Positions 52,114-62,300 of a DNA stretch of 64,000 nucleotides are shown here, piece after piece. The stretch is from an uncultured Bacteroidales bacterium (GTDB taxonomy: Bacteria; Bacteroidota; Bacteroidia; Bacteroidales; UBA932), in contig CAKUXR010000018.1 of NCBI GenBank assembly GCA_934700615.1, positions 1 to 64,000 of the forward strand, written 5' to 3'. Below the pieces are notes generated by a model. It searched no databases. It saw only the letters and a program-made list of their open reading frames with translations, and was not told the origin of the DNA. The position numbers and the translations under genes were made by a program. Within the stretch, counting starts at the first letter, position 1; every line of letters starts with the position of its first letter.

Positions 52114-54888
52114 TTACTGTTGGCGTACCCGGGAAGCATAGTGCCCCGGTGTCTCTCCGAAGTGGTTCTTGAACACCTTGATGAAATATCCCGGCGTCTG
52201 GAAACCGGTCTGCTCGGCGATGTCCGCCACTGAGAGGTTCGTTTCCTTCATCAGTTCGCAGGCTCGTTTCATCCTCATTGTCTTTATCAGTTCCACAGGA
52301 GACTTGCCTGTCAATGTCTTGATTTTCAGGTGCAAGTTTCCCCTTGATATGCAGGCATGGCTGGCAATCGCTTCTACTGACAACTCCGGATTTCCGATGT
52401 CTTTCTCAATGTAGGACAGAATGGAAGACAGGAACGCCTCCTCATTTGATTTGAGGTTATATGAGGAATCCACGAACATTTCCAGTTTGGTTTTCTGTAC
52501 CTTCTCTTCGTATGTCTTCGTCAGTTCCTGGATTTCCTTCTCCCTGTCCGTCTCAATTTTCTTTATGAACCAGGAGAGAGTGAAGGCCATTGCGCCGAAA
52601 ATCAATATTGCCAATATGACCCGCATCGCTGTGCTCCGGTACCATACGGCCTTTACTGTGATTTCCAGCCGTTTGGGAGTCTTGCACCAGATTCCGTCAC
52701 TGTTGGACGCTCTCAGCAGAAATACGTATTTGCCCTTGTCAAGTTTAGTGTATGTAGCTTCCCTTCCGCGTGCCGTGGTCCAATCAGTGTCGATACCTTC
52801 CATCTTATATTGGTATGTATTGCTTTCTCCTGATATCATGTCTGCGCAGGAAAACGAAAGGGTCAATGAATTCTGCCAATATTTGAGTTTGATTCTATCC
52901 GTGTATTGGATATTGGATTTCAGTATGCCGCTTTTGTCGCCAGGCTTGATCGGGGCATTGTTGACGACCAGCTCCGTTATTATCGGCTGGAACGTGTCTG
53001 TGTTTATCGTCATCTTTTCCGGGCTGAATACTTCCACGCCGTTTGTGCCGCCGAAATAGAGATTTCCTGCGGTATCCTTGTTGTGTGCACAGGCATTGAA
53101 CAGCTCGCACCTGAGCCCGTCATCCTTATTGTAACTGCGGGCCTCACCGGTTTTCCTCACATATCTGAACAGTCCGTTGTTGGTGCTTATCCACAGGTTG
53201 CCTTTGTTGTCCTCTTCTACACCTCGTATGGATGTGTTCTGGAGTGCATTTACGTATTCTAGGCTTCCTGTGCCGTTTTTGTCTTCTTTGTACGAGACCA
53301 GTCCGTCCAGAGAACCGATCCACATTGTCGAATCGGATGTCTCATAGAGGCATTGTATCTGGATGATGCCCTTCATTACTTCAGGCGTCACGTCAGTGAT
53401 GGTATTGTCCTTTGTTGTTTCCAGTACCAGCAAGTGCTCTTTTGCTCCCACCCAAAGTCTTCCCTTACTGTCCTTTCCCAGGTTGAGGATACGTACCAGA
53501 CTGCTGTTGTCGGATGTCGGATAGGCTCTGGATGACAGGTTTTTCTCAGGGTCGTAAAGATAGAGGCCTACAAGTGTTCCGAGCCACAATTTTCCGTCCC
53601 CGGCTCCTTTTATGGACATTACATCTTTCGGGGAACTCAGGGCGCTTATTTTGCCGCTCTTCAGGTCAATGGAGTGCATACCATTGATTTCAGTGCCTGT
53701 ATAGGCATATCTTCCGTCTTCGCTTATATGTATGGTGCGGACGTTGTTCAGGGCATAATGGACGTGTTTGTTCGTCTCAGGGAAGTATCGGTCCAGTCCA
53801 TCGAACCTCGTAGCTGTCCATACTGCCCCCTGGGCGTCACAGTGGATGCAGGTGATGATTTCGTCTTCTATTTCGGGATGTCTTCCCGGGATTGTGAGAG
53901 AACTGAATTTGTCCCTTGCCTTGTTCCAATAGTTTACGCCTACGAATTCGGTTCCGACCCACATGCCGCCGGTATTGTCCCGGTAAATGCAGTTGACGTT
54001 TTTGTCTTTAAGATCCTCGATTTTGGATTTGTAGATGCTCTTTTCGTCTTTCAATATGAATAGTCCCGCATCTGAACCTACCCAGAGATTTCCATCCGGA
54101 GCATATGCGAGAGCGGAGACAGTCATCCATCCGTCATCTTCCTGCAAGATGGTCTTGTATTCACCTTTTTTTACATCTGCCAGAATCAGCCCTGCTCCTT
54201 TGGTGCCTATATAATATTTTTCATCATTTGCCGGAAGCGGGGCGACACCGAATTTCGGTATGGCGAGCGGGGCATATTTGCGGCATAGTTCACCATTTGC
54301 TATGTGCAGGGTTTCGACCATTCTCCATCTGGTGCACAGGATGATATTGTCCTTGTCTTTGCATGAAGAGTAGAAAATGAGCGGACTGTCTTTGTCTAAT
54401 CTGAACTCTTCAGACGTATCTGTTGTCTTATTATATATATAGGATGCATTTCTGGTCGCCACAAGAAACCTGGAACTGTCTATCTGTATCATGTCTTCTG
54501 TTGACATGGTGCCGGGTATGTGCGCCTTGCGGAATACTTCGGCTATTGCATCATATTGTGCAAGACCGTTGGATGTGCAGGTCCAGAGCTTATGGTCCGT
54601 GTCCATCATTATCTTCAATACGCTGTTGCTCGGTATCGAGTTCGTGTCAAGATGACTGTGTTTATATGTATATATGTCATGTCCGTTGAACCGGTTCAGG
54701 CCGTCAGATGTCGCGAACCACATCATGCCGGTCGTGTCCTGGCAGATGTTGATTACGGAATTGTGGGACAGTCCGTTCTCTACAGTGTATTTTGTGAATT
54801 TAAGCTCCGGCCAGTCGGTTTTTGCTGATGACATCAATGCTGAAAGTACTGTCAGTAAAATGCTAAATATTATCGTTTTGGTTTTCAT
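52114..54888 (-). CDS. Membrane regulator: beta-propeller, Y_Y_Y, TM, AraC HTH without kinase (second copy)
   Basis: A 924-residue paralogue of the regulator at 34459 with the same order of parts: signal peptide, Reg_prop propeller (about 25-650, e.g. GMMWFATSDGL), Y_Y_Y (about 665-745), one membrane helix (about 755-775), a charged coiled segment, and AraC HTH (about 815-924, with LSVADIAEQTGFQTPGYF). No histidine kinase or receiver domain is present here either, so the arrangement is shared and not an accident of one gene. It is divergent from half B (55265 onward), which it probably activates. Confidence 0.88.
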   Translation of the reverse strand: MKTKTIIFSILLTVLSALMSSAKTDWPELKFTKYTVENGLSHNSVINICQDTTGMMWFATSDGLNRFNGHDIYTYKHSHLDTNSIPSNSVLKIMMDTDHKLWTCTSNGLAQYDAIAEVFRKAHIPGTMSTEDMIQIDSSRFLVATRNASYIYNKTTDTSEEFRLDKDSPLIFYSSCKDKDNIILCTRWRMVETLHIANGELCRKYAPLAIPKFGVAPLPANDEKYYIGTKGAGLILADVKKGEYKTILQEDDGWMTVSALAYAPDGNLWVGSDAGLFILKDEKSIYKSKIEDLKDKNVNCIYRDNTGGMWVGTEFVGVNYWNKARDKFSSLTIPGRHPEIEDEIITCIHCDAQGAVWTATRFDGLDRYFPETNKHVHYALNNVRTIHISEDGRYAYTGTEINGMHSIDLKSGKISALSSPKDVMSIKGAGDGKLWLGTLVGLYLYDPEKNLSSRAYPTSDNSSLVRILNLGKDSKGRLWVGAKEHLLVLETTKDNTITDVTPEVMKGIIQIQCLYETSDSTMWIGSLDGLVSYKEDKNGTGSLEYVNALQNTSIRGVEEDNKGNLWISTNNGLFRYVRKTGEARSYNKDDGLRCELFNACAHNKDTAGNLYFGGTNGVEVFSPEKMTINTDTFQPIITELVVNNAPIKPGDKSGILKSNIQYTDRIKLKYWQNSLTLSFSCADMISGESNTYQYKMEGIDTDWTTARGREATYTKLDKGKYVFLLRASNSDGIWCKTPKRLEITVKAVWYRSTAMRVILAILIFGAMAFTLSWFIKKIETDREKEIQELTKTYEEKVQKTKLEMFVDSSYNLKSNEEAFLSSILSYIEKDIGNPELSVEAIASHACISRGNLHLKIKTLTGKSPVELIKTMRMKRACELMKETNLSVADIAEQTGFQTPGYFIKVFKNHFGETPGHYASRVRQQ

Positions 54889-54948
54889 TTCAGTTTATAT
54901 GGTTTCACTTTGTTTAATAGTGCGAATTTGGCTATTCTTCATTACAAA

Positions 54949-54999
54949 TACAAAAGTACAATTTATTTTGTGAATTCTGCTACAAAAGTATAATTGAAT
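54949..54999. promoter_or_regulatory. Direct-repeat operator boxes C1 and C2
   Basis: TACAAAAGTACAATT (54949-54963) and TACAAAAGTATAATT (54981-54995) match at 14 of 15 bases and start 32 bases apart, about three helical turns. C2 starts 35 bases before the -7 element at 55016, the same placing as boxes A2 and B2. C1 holds CAAAAGTA (54951-54958), which reads TACTTTTG on the minus strand and could be the -7 element of the regulator gene. Confidence 0.6.
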
Positions 55000-55015
55000 T
55001 ATAAAAGATACCAAG

Positions 55016-55023
55016 TACCTTTG
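55016..55023 (+). promoter_or_regulatory. -7 element of Sus operon B
   Basis: TACCTTTG matches TAnnTTTG. ATTG at 54993-54996 gives a three-of-four -33 element at 19-base spacing, overlapping box C2. Transcription would start near 55030, about 235 bases before the chosen ATG. Confidence 0.6.
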
Positions 55024-55264
55024 TAACGTTTTTTAGATAAAATGAAAAAATGACCAACCGAATCTAGGACAAACTGAAAGAAACTGAAAAATTGATAATT
55101 GATAACATTGACATTATTTATGGTGAACAATCAATCCGAAAACAACACATAGAAGCCATTCTATGATTTTCATTAGTTTTTATTTCTAAAAAGATAAGTG
55201 TTTTTAATACAACTCTAAAATTATGTTTTTTAAGCTATTAACTTTCCAAAAAAGGAATTTGGCT
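55024..55264 (+). other. Long 5' leader of Sus operon B
   Basis: About 240 A/T-rich bases lie between the predicted promoter and the first gene. I see no known riboswitch and no strong hairpin with a T run. A heptamer CATTGAC lies at 55106-55112. The leader may hold post-transcriptional control, or the first gene may start at 55223. Confidence 0.45.
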
Positions 55265-56317
55265 ATGAAGCTCATGTTGGCATTGTTCGTATTGCCGATG
55301 TTGGCTGTGTCTTCAATTTCCTGTCAGAAAGACAAGGGCTATTCCAGAAAGGAGTACATTCTTGTCTCTGATTCACTTGATGCGGTAGTGAGACAGACTC
55401 AGGCGAGGATTCTCCTTCCGCTCGAAGGTTCAGCCAAAAATGAACCGAAGATTCTTTATGTATGGTCAAATGTTGACTATGAGATTTCCTTCCAGACTGA
55501 TGATGAGGATCATGAGGATTGGATCAAGGTAATCGAAAGACGCCACAATGCGAATATGGGTGTCGATGAACTTCTCCTCGAAGTGGAGCCTATGGAAGAT
55601 TCTTATCTTCAGAGAACCGGAATCCTGTCATTGAAAAGACCGGACATCTTCCTGAACAATTTCGTCAAGGTGGTACAGGGGTATCCTTCAAGGATCGGAA
55701 CCAAGTTCGACTGGCTTGAATATGGCTCGAACAATCCTTTGACCGGCCTTCCGGGAAAACTCATCTCAGAATGGTCTGACGAAGAGAAAGAGTCTGGCTG
55801 GACTTCTACCAAATTCCCCGGCAACGATGTCGCATATTGCTATGGCAGGGACGGATTTATCCAGCTCGGTGACGAAAATGGACACGAGGCTGATTTGATT
55901 TCTCCTTACAACATCTATCTCAAGAGGGATACTTTGCTGATGGCTGCTTTCAATGCTGTTGCATACAAGTCTGCTGTCGAGGCTGACGCGGCCAAGCTTA
56001 CCATTGAGGTTACCGGCGGCGGAGAGTTCATGGACGGAACAAAGACCAAGACTGTGACCGTGAAACATATGGATCCGGAGGCAGAAGATATTCCTGTAAG
56101 CATGTGGGACGGGACATATAAAGGCTACTACATCATAAGCACCAAGGACAATCCTATTACCAGTGATACTCATGTGAGACTTTTCGCTGAAAAGCAGTTG
56201 GAAGGCAACAACCGTATTTTCATTGACAATTTCAATATCATGACTATCAAGAGAGAGTGGTGGAATATGCTTTCAGACGAACTTCCGAAAGACTTCCTTG
56301 GAAATAAAAATGAATAA
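55265..56317 (+). CDS. Sus-locus surface lipoprotein, paralogue of the 41452 protein
   Basis: A 350-residue lipoprotein with signal ending SSISC. Like its paralogue it has a BACON-like N-terminal domain (about 25-135, ending VVQGY) and a second beta-sandwich (about 150-330) with CYGRDGFIQLGDENGHEAD and a C-terminal IFIDNFNIMTIKR. No catalytic motif is visible; a substrate-binding role at the surface is likely. I chose ATG 55265 (MKLMLALF) for the cleaner signal; 55223 adds 14 residues. First gene of half B, 11 bases before the next. Confidence 0.75.
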   Translation: MKLMLALFVLPMLAVSSISCQKDKGYSRKEYILVSDSLDAVVRQTQARILLPLEGSAKNEPKILYVWSNVDYEISFQTDDEDHEDWIKVIERRHNANMGVDELLLEVEPMEDSYLQRTGILSLKRPDIFLNNFVKVVQGYPSRIGTKFDWLEYGSNNPLTGLPGKLISEWSDEEKESGWTSTKFPGNDVAYCYGRDGFIQLGDENGHEADLISPYNIYLKRDTLLMAAFNAVAYKSAVEADAAKLTIEVTGGGEFMDGTKTKTVTVKHMDPEAEDIPVSMWDGTYKGYYIISTKDNPITSDTHVRLFAEKQLEGNNRIFIDNFNIMTIKREWWNMLSDELPKDFLGNKNE

Positions 56318-56328
56318 TCGAACTTGTA

Positions 56329-58449
56329 ATGAATAACAGATTTTTAAGTTATATTGCCGGTTCACTGGCATTATGCTCATTGACACTTGTTTCCTGTGAA
56401 AAAGAGGCGGAGGTTCCGGCAGCCGGAACTTTCGGAAAGTGCATCTCCGTGACTCTTCCTGCTGAAAAGGGAAATACTGTCGTCAACGTCAATTCTGACG
56501 GAAAATGGTTTGCATCATTGTCACCTTCCACAAAGGATTGGGCTTCTATTGAAGGCGCAGAGTCCGGAAACGGTAACGGAACCGTGACAGTATCATATAA
56601 GGAGAACAACGGGATGCCTAGGAAGGGCGCTCTGTATATCTCTTCTTCATCCAAGGCTATTATCGATACCGTATTCCTGAAACAGTACGGCACATCTGCC
56701 TTCTTCGAAATTGCTGCAGATACACTCAGATATACTTGTGTGGCATCAGAAATAGAGACAATGTTCGATACCAACATCCCTGCTTCCGGCAAGGAGAAGT
56801 TCGTATATGACATCGAATGTGAACCACAGCTAGATGAGCCTTGGCTCGAGTGCGGATTGTCTGATGACTTGAAGAAGTTCACTTGTTCAGTAAAAGACAA
56901 TCTTGGCTACGAGACTAGAAAAGCCAAAATTACCATTTTGTACGAAAACGAATTGGGAGAAGTCATCAAGGCTTCTGTTGCAGTGGTCCAGTCAATCCCA
57001 GGAGGAACCAAGTCTACTGTCGTGAAGACTTTTGAAGATATCCGCGCCATGATTCCCGGTTCCGAGGGTGAGTTGGAGATTCAGGACGATATCGCGCTGG
57101 AAGGATGGGTCATTTCCAATAAGGAGAGCCTGAATATGGGTGATTGCCCTAATGTGACCAATCACTCCGTGGACAGAACTCCTAATGCCACGACAGCTTA
57201 CATTGAAAGCGAGGACGGTACTTTGGGATTCCGTCTCTTCACTGCTTCCGGAGAAACCAATCTGATGAAACGCTACGATTTCACCAAACTCTGGCTGAAG
57301 GGCCTTACTCTTGTAAAAGAGGACAATCCTGTCAGATACACGATCAAGGGCATTTCTGAAGAGCATTACATCTCTGTGAAGTCTGGCGCTGCCGATCAGC
57401 TTCCTGTGAAGACACGCTATATCAATACTTTGAAGGATGAGGATATCTATACATATGTGACATTGAAGAAGGTCGAGATGCCTTCCCGCAGAGGCGGTCT
57501 TCTTCCTGTCAATGGCGGTTACAAGGACCGTTTCACCAAATATCCTCTTCTTTTCGCCGATATCCACGGTGACTGGATGTATGTGATTACCAATCTTACT
57601 TGCTTCGATATTCTTCCTAAGAAACAGGTTCCTTTCGGACAGGGACGTCTTTCAGGTATCATCGTGCATGAGGAATTTTCAAGGTTCGAGAAGGACGGCA
57701 ATATCGGCCGCTATCAGATTAGACATTGCTCTTATTCGGATTTTGCAATTTCCAATGACGTAAATGATTCATATTCAAAGGTTATTGTAGAATGGACCAA
57801 TGAAATTGATGACAAGAGCAAGCCGAATGAGCACAAGGTTGCGAGAAAGTCCCCGAAAGACATCATCGGCGAGGATATTCCGGGTATCAGCTGGGGCTTG
57901 AGGCCTTCCGACGGCTGGGGAATCATGTATCAGGAGCCTAAGGGCACATGGCCTGCTTATGCAGGAAACTTTACCGACCCTAACAAGATGGGAACCACAT
58001 CGGCAACCAGCTGGGGCTTTACTCCGAATTGGGATGCCGGTCTCGGCCGTGCCCAGGCAGGAACCATCTTGTTCTCCACCAAGGATGTGGAAACATCAAT
58101 GCTGACATTTGTTATGACCGCGCGTCAGCACAAGTCATTCAATGTTCCGCCATATTTCGCTCTTGAGGCATCTGCCGATGAGGGAAAGACATGGACCAAG
58201 GTCGGAGACTTCACAATTCCTCCTATTGCCGACTGGGGTAATACCATGCCGAACCATCTGCCTGGTGACAAGACTTTCTATTTTGTTTTGCCTCAGGAAC
58301 TTGTAGGTCTTGACAGAGCTATGCTCAGGTTGTATTGCCCGGTAAACAAGACGTTTACCAAGACTGGTTATGATGACGGTACCTTTACCGGCAATGCGGG
58401 AGGTTGCTTCCTGATTTCATACGCGGCAATCAGATACAAAAACATATAA
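56329..58449 (+). CDS. BACON/DUF5689-like surface lipoprotein
   Basis: A 706-residue lipoprotein with signal ending LVSC followed by EKEAE. Two BACON-like domains (about 30-225, first ending LKQYG) precede a DUF5689-like region (about 228-480: IALEGWVISN, YTYVTLKKVEMPSRRGGLLPVNGG, GNIGRYQIRH). The C-terminal beta-sandwich ends ISYAAIRYKN. It is a paralogue of the 49589 protein but about 100 residues shorter. Its stop TAA overlaps the ATG of the following EEP gene in TAATG, so the two are probably translated in a coupled way, a hint that they act together. Confidence 0.77.
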   Translation: MNNRFLSYIAGSLALCSLTLVSCEKEAEVPAAGTFGKCISVTLPAEKGNTVVNVNSDGKWFASLSPSTKDWASIEGAESGNGNGTVTVSYKENNGMPRKGALYISSSSKAIIDTVFLKQYGTSAFFEIAADTLRYTCVASEIETMFDTNIPASGKEKFVYDIECEPQLDEPWLECGLSDDLKKFTCSVKDNLGYETRKAKITILYENELGEVIKASVAVVQSIPGGTKSTVVKTFEDIRAMIPGSEGELEIQDDIALEGWVISNKESLNMGDCPNVTNHSVDRTPNATTAYIESEDGTLGFRLFTASGETNLMKRYDFTKLWLKGLTLVKEDNPVRYTIKGISEEHYISVKSGAADQLPVKTRYINTLKDEDIYTYVTLKKVEMPSRRGGLLPVNGGYKDRFTKYPLLFADIHGDWMYVITNLTCFDILPKKQVPFGQGRLSGIIVHEEFSRFEKDGNIGRYQIRHCSYSDFAISNDVNDSYSKVIVEWTNEIDDKSKPNEHKVARKSPKDIIGEDIPGISWGLRPSDGWGIMYQEPKGTWPAYAGNFTDPNKMGTTSATSWGFTPNWDAGLGRAQAGTILFSTKDVETSMLTFVMTARQHKSFNVPPYFALEASADEGKTWTKVGDFTIPPIADWGNTMPNHLPGDKTFYFVLPQELVGLDRAMLRLYCPVNKTFTKTGYDDGTFTGNAGGCFLISYAAIRYKNI

Positions 58450-59378
58450 TGGATATGACAATGAAACTTTTTTCAATCCGACATATACTCGGCGCAGCAG
58501 TTGCCTCCCTTGCCCTCCTTTCGGGATGCTCGGAGAAGGCTGAAGTCGAGCCTGGCATTGACGTCTCAGCCGGAAACGACGTCACATATTCCTCAATGAA
58601 AGTTATCAACTATAACATTCTTGAGGGAATGAAGAACGACAAGGCGTCCAATTATGACAACTTTGTCGCGTGGGTAAATGAACAGAGACCTGACGTTCTG
58701 GCATTGGAGGAATGTAATGGATTTACCATTGAATTCCTTGCTGAACTGGCAGGAAGATGGGGCCATAACTATGTCGCTTTCAACAGCGAGCATAAAGGCT
58801 TGTATCCTGTTGCCATGACATCGAAATATCCTATCGAGGTCGTGAAGTACATGCAGAATGCGGGCAATCATGAGCTTTACCACAATGCTATCCATGCGAA
58901 AGTGAACGGTGTGAATCTCGTGGTTCTCCATCTGTATCCTTTCTCCAAATATCCGAATGATGCATCAGCTGAGGCCGGTTCCGGAGAGGAATACCGTGTG
59001 AGCGAAATGAATTATATCCTTGACAATACCATGAGGAAATATCCTATCGAGCCGAACTGGCTTATGATGGGTGACTTCAACAGTTATTCTCCGTTGGACA
59101 AGGACCATTATGGTGATGACAGGTATTATGAGGTGCATTCACTTGTTCTCAGCAACGGTTACTATGATCTGATCAGGGAAAGACATAATCACTTCATCAA
59201 CTCTACTCCTTACAGCAGACTGGACTTCATTTACGGTTCCAAATCAATCCTCAGAAACCTTACCGGTGCTGAGATTGTAAAGGATGACTTCACGACAAGT
59301 CAGGTGTCCGTCGGGGACAAAAAAGAACAGGTTTCTGACCATTTCCCGGTATCAGTTACGTTCCGATTTACTAAATAA
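58449..59378 (+). CDS. Lipoprotein endonuclease/exonuclease/phosphatase enzyme, minimal form (EEP3)
   Basis: A 309-residue lipoprotein with signal ending LLSGC followed by SEKAE. Residues about 48-309 are one EEP domain without the jelly-roll module of EEP1 and EEP2. The active-site set is complete: Asn56 (INYNILEG), Glu88 (ALEEC), His161 (VLHLYP), Asp209 and Asn211 (GDFNS), Asp297-His298 (SDHFP). It is more distant from EEP1 and EEP2 than they are from each other. It overlaps the upstream gene by one base and precedes susC by 9 bases. Phosphodiester cleavage is predicted; the substrate is not known. Confidence 0.87.
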   Translation: MDMTMKLFSIRHILGAAVASLALLSGCSEKAEVEPGIDVSAGNDVTYSSMKVINYNILEGMKNDKASNYDNFVAWVNEQRPDVLALEECNGFTIEFLAELAGRWGHNYVAFNSEHKGLYPVAMTSKYPIEVVKYMQNAGNHELYHNAIHAKVNGVNLVVLHLYPFSKYPNDASAEAGSGEEYRVSEMNYILDNTMRKYPIEPNWLMMGDFNSYSPLDKDHYGDDRYYEVHSLVLSNGYYDLIRERHNHFINSTPYSRLDFIYGSKSILRNLTGAEIVKDDFTTSQVSVGDKKEQVSDHFPVSVTFRFTK

Positions 59379-59387
59379 TGAACAGGT

Positions 59388-62300
59388 ATGAAAAAAACGT
59401 TATATATTCTAATAGCTTTTGTTTCAGTGCTATTCTCGCTTCCTTTGTCCGCACAGGAAAGTGAGGTCCGCACTGTCACGGGAACTGTAATCGACCAGGA
59501 CGGAGCACCTATGATTGGTGTGTATGTCATGGCCCAGGACAGCAAGACTACAGGTACCATGACAGATGCAGATGGAAAGTATTCCATCAAGATCGGCGGA
59601 GATAAATCTCTTGTATATCAGTGTATCGGATACGAAACAGTTACACAGTATGTCGGAAAGCGTTCCAATATCAATGTTACCATGTATGTTGATACTCAGG
59701 AACTTGACAAGGTTGTCGTAATCGCTTACGGTTCGGTCAAGAAGAGCGACTTGACAGGTTCGGTCTCATCCGTGGATATGAAAGATATCAAGGACGTTCC
59801 TGTATCATCAGTCGACCTTGCCCTTCAGGGACGTATCGCAGGTGCCGACATCATGTCGACAACCGGTGAGCCTGGAGCGACGACTTCAATCCGAATCCGT
59901 GGTACAAGATCAATCTCTGCAACCAATGAGCCTCTTATCGTTGTGGACGGTGTCATTGACGGAATCAGCGACTTGAATGACGTCAATCCTTCCGATATCG
60001 CTTCCATCTCAGTTTTGAAGGACGCTTCTGCAACTGCAATCTACGGCTCGAGAGGCTCCAACGGTGTCATTGTGATTACCACAAAGACCGGCAGCTCCAA
60101 TGCCGGCAAGCCAAGCGTCACTTTCCGTGCTGACGCGGGATTCTCTCATCTTCCCAGACAGATCGATGTTATGGACGCTTCCGAGTTTGCACAGTTCAGA
60201 AATGACTATGCTCTTGTTTCTACATCAGACAGTTATTCTGAAATCACCAGTACCACACCTCTGTCCAAGTATCCGTATCCAAATCCTCTCTCTTACGGAA
60301 AGGGTACCAACTGGATGGACGAAGTGACCAGAATCGCACCTTACCAGAACTATGACCTTTCCGTATCAGGAAAGAACCAGAATACTTCTTACTTCGCTTC
60401 TGTCGGATTCAACAACAACCAGGGTATCATCGACAAGAGTGGTCTGAAGCGTCTGTCCGCAAGGTTCAATATCCACCATTCTTTCAACAAATGGCTGAAA
60501 GTCGGTTTGAACCAGAACTATACCTACCGTGACCAGCTTCTCAACCAGGCGTCCCTCACAGGTACCAGCTGGTGGTCTGCTGCCATCTTCCTCAGCCCGA
60601 TGATCAAGGCTTACTCCAACTTCAACGAACTTTGGTATTCTGGACAGAAGTTCAACTCTCCTAGAACACTCATCGAAATGTGTGAGCGTCAGAGAATTTC
60701 AAGGTCAATGAATACTTCAGCATATGCTGAGCTTACTCCGCTCAAAAGCGTAAAACTGAAGAGCCAGTTCACTTACAATACTTATGATCAGGCTGAGAAT
60801 TCATTCAGGCCGGGAACTCTTCCTGCAAGAAAGGAGAATGAGGGTGCAAACGCTTCAAGAGAAGAATACAACTCCAGAAACCTTTTGTCCGAGACGACTC
60901 TCTCATATGCCTTTGACAACAAGTCAGGACATAAATTCGATGTCCTTGCCGGATTCACAGGTCAGAATTGGATGAGCCACAACCTTTATGTGTCAGGTTC
61001 AGGCTATACTCTCGACCAGCTGAAATGGAACAATATGGCCGCCATTCCTGACAAGCAGAACCTCTCGGTTTCCACCAATGAAGTCAAGAAGGTGAAGATG
61101 TCAATGCTGGGACGCTTCAATTATAACTGGAAAGGACGTTATTATGTGACTGCTACAGCCCGTTATGACGGAGGAAGTAACTTCGCGGAAAAACGTAAAT
61201 GGGCATTCTTCCCTTCAGTCGCTCTCAAGTGGAACGTTACCCGGGAGCCTTTCATGAAGAAATCAAAGCATTGGCTCGATGAACTCGCTCTCCGTTTCAG
61301 TGCGGGACGTACAGGTAACGACGGTATTTCTCCATATCAGTCTCTTGCGAGAATCAACAGTACTACCAACGGCTTCCTCTTCGACGGATCAAGACCTTTG
61401 GCAACCTATGTTGACCGTCTTGCTTCTACAAAACTTACTTGGGAGGTTTCCGACATGTACAACGTGGCAGTTGACTTTGCCGCATTCAAGGAAAGACTCA
61501 GAGTTACTGCCGAGGCATACTATGTAGATACAAGAGACCTTCTTCTCTGGGTGCAGGTTCCTAGCCACACAGGATATACAAGCCGTCTCGACAATGCCGG
61601 ACGTACAAACAACTGGGGATTGGAGCTCAGCGTTGAAAGCCACAACATCACCAAGAAGAACTTCTCATGGAGCACCAACTTCACAATCTCGCACAACACC
61701 CAGATGGTGAAGGATATCGCTTCTGACGACTTCGTCGTGGCATACGCTCCTGACAATGCTTCAGGTTACATGATGTACGGTTACGTGAAGAACTATCCGT
61801 TGAATGCCCTTTGGGGATTCAAGGACTGCGGTACCTGGAAGAACCAGGAAGAAATTGACAGAAACAAGGTGACAAAGGCTTACGTGGGCAAGACAATGTC
61901 AGTAGGATACAGCCGTTATGCAGATATCAATCACGACGGTATCATCAACAAGGATGACCTTGTTTACCTCGGATCAGCTGACCCTATCGTTTACGGAGGT
62001 ATCCAGAATACATTCAATATCTACGGATTCTCCCTCGGTGTATATTTCGCATATTCGCTGGGCGGAAAGATCTACAACGTATCTGAGCTCCATCTCGGTA
62101 GCGGCAGCCCGTTCACAAACCAGATGCGCTACATGCAGAACGCATGGCATCCTACGAGAAATCCTCAGTCAAATCTTCCTGTGGCAGGTGCTTACGACAA
62201 GCTTCCTTCTTCAAGGTACGTTCACAGCGCAAGTTATTTCCGTCTGAAGAACATCTCCATGTCATACACATTCGATACTGCCAAGCTGACTAAGAACATC

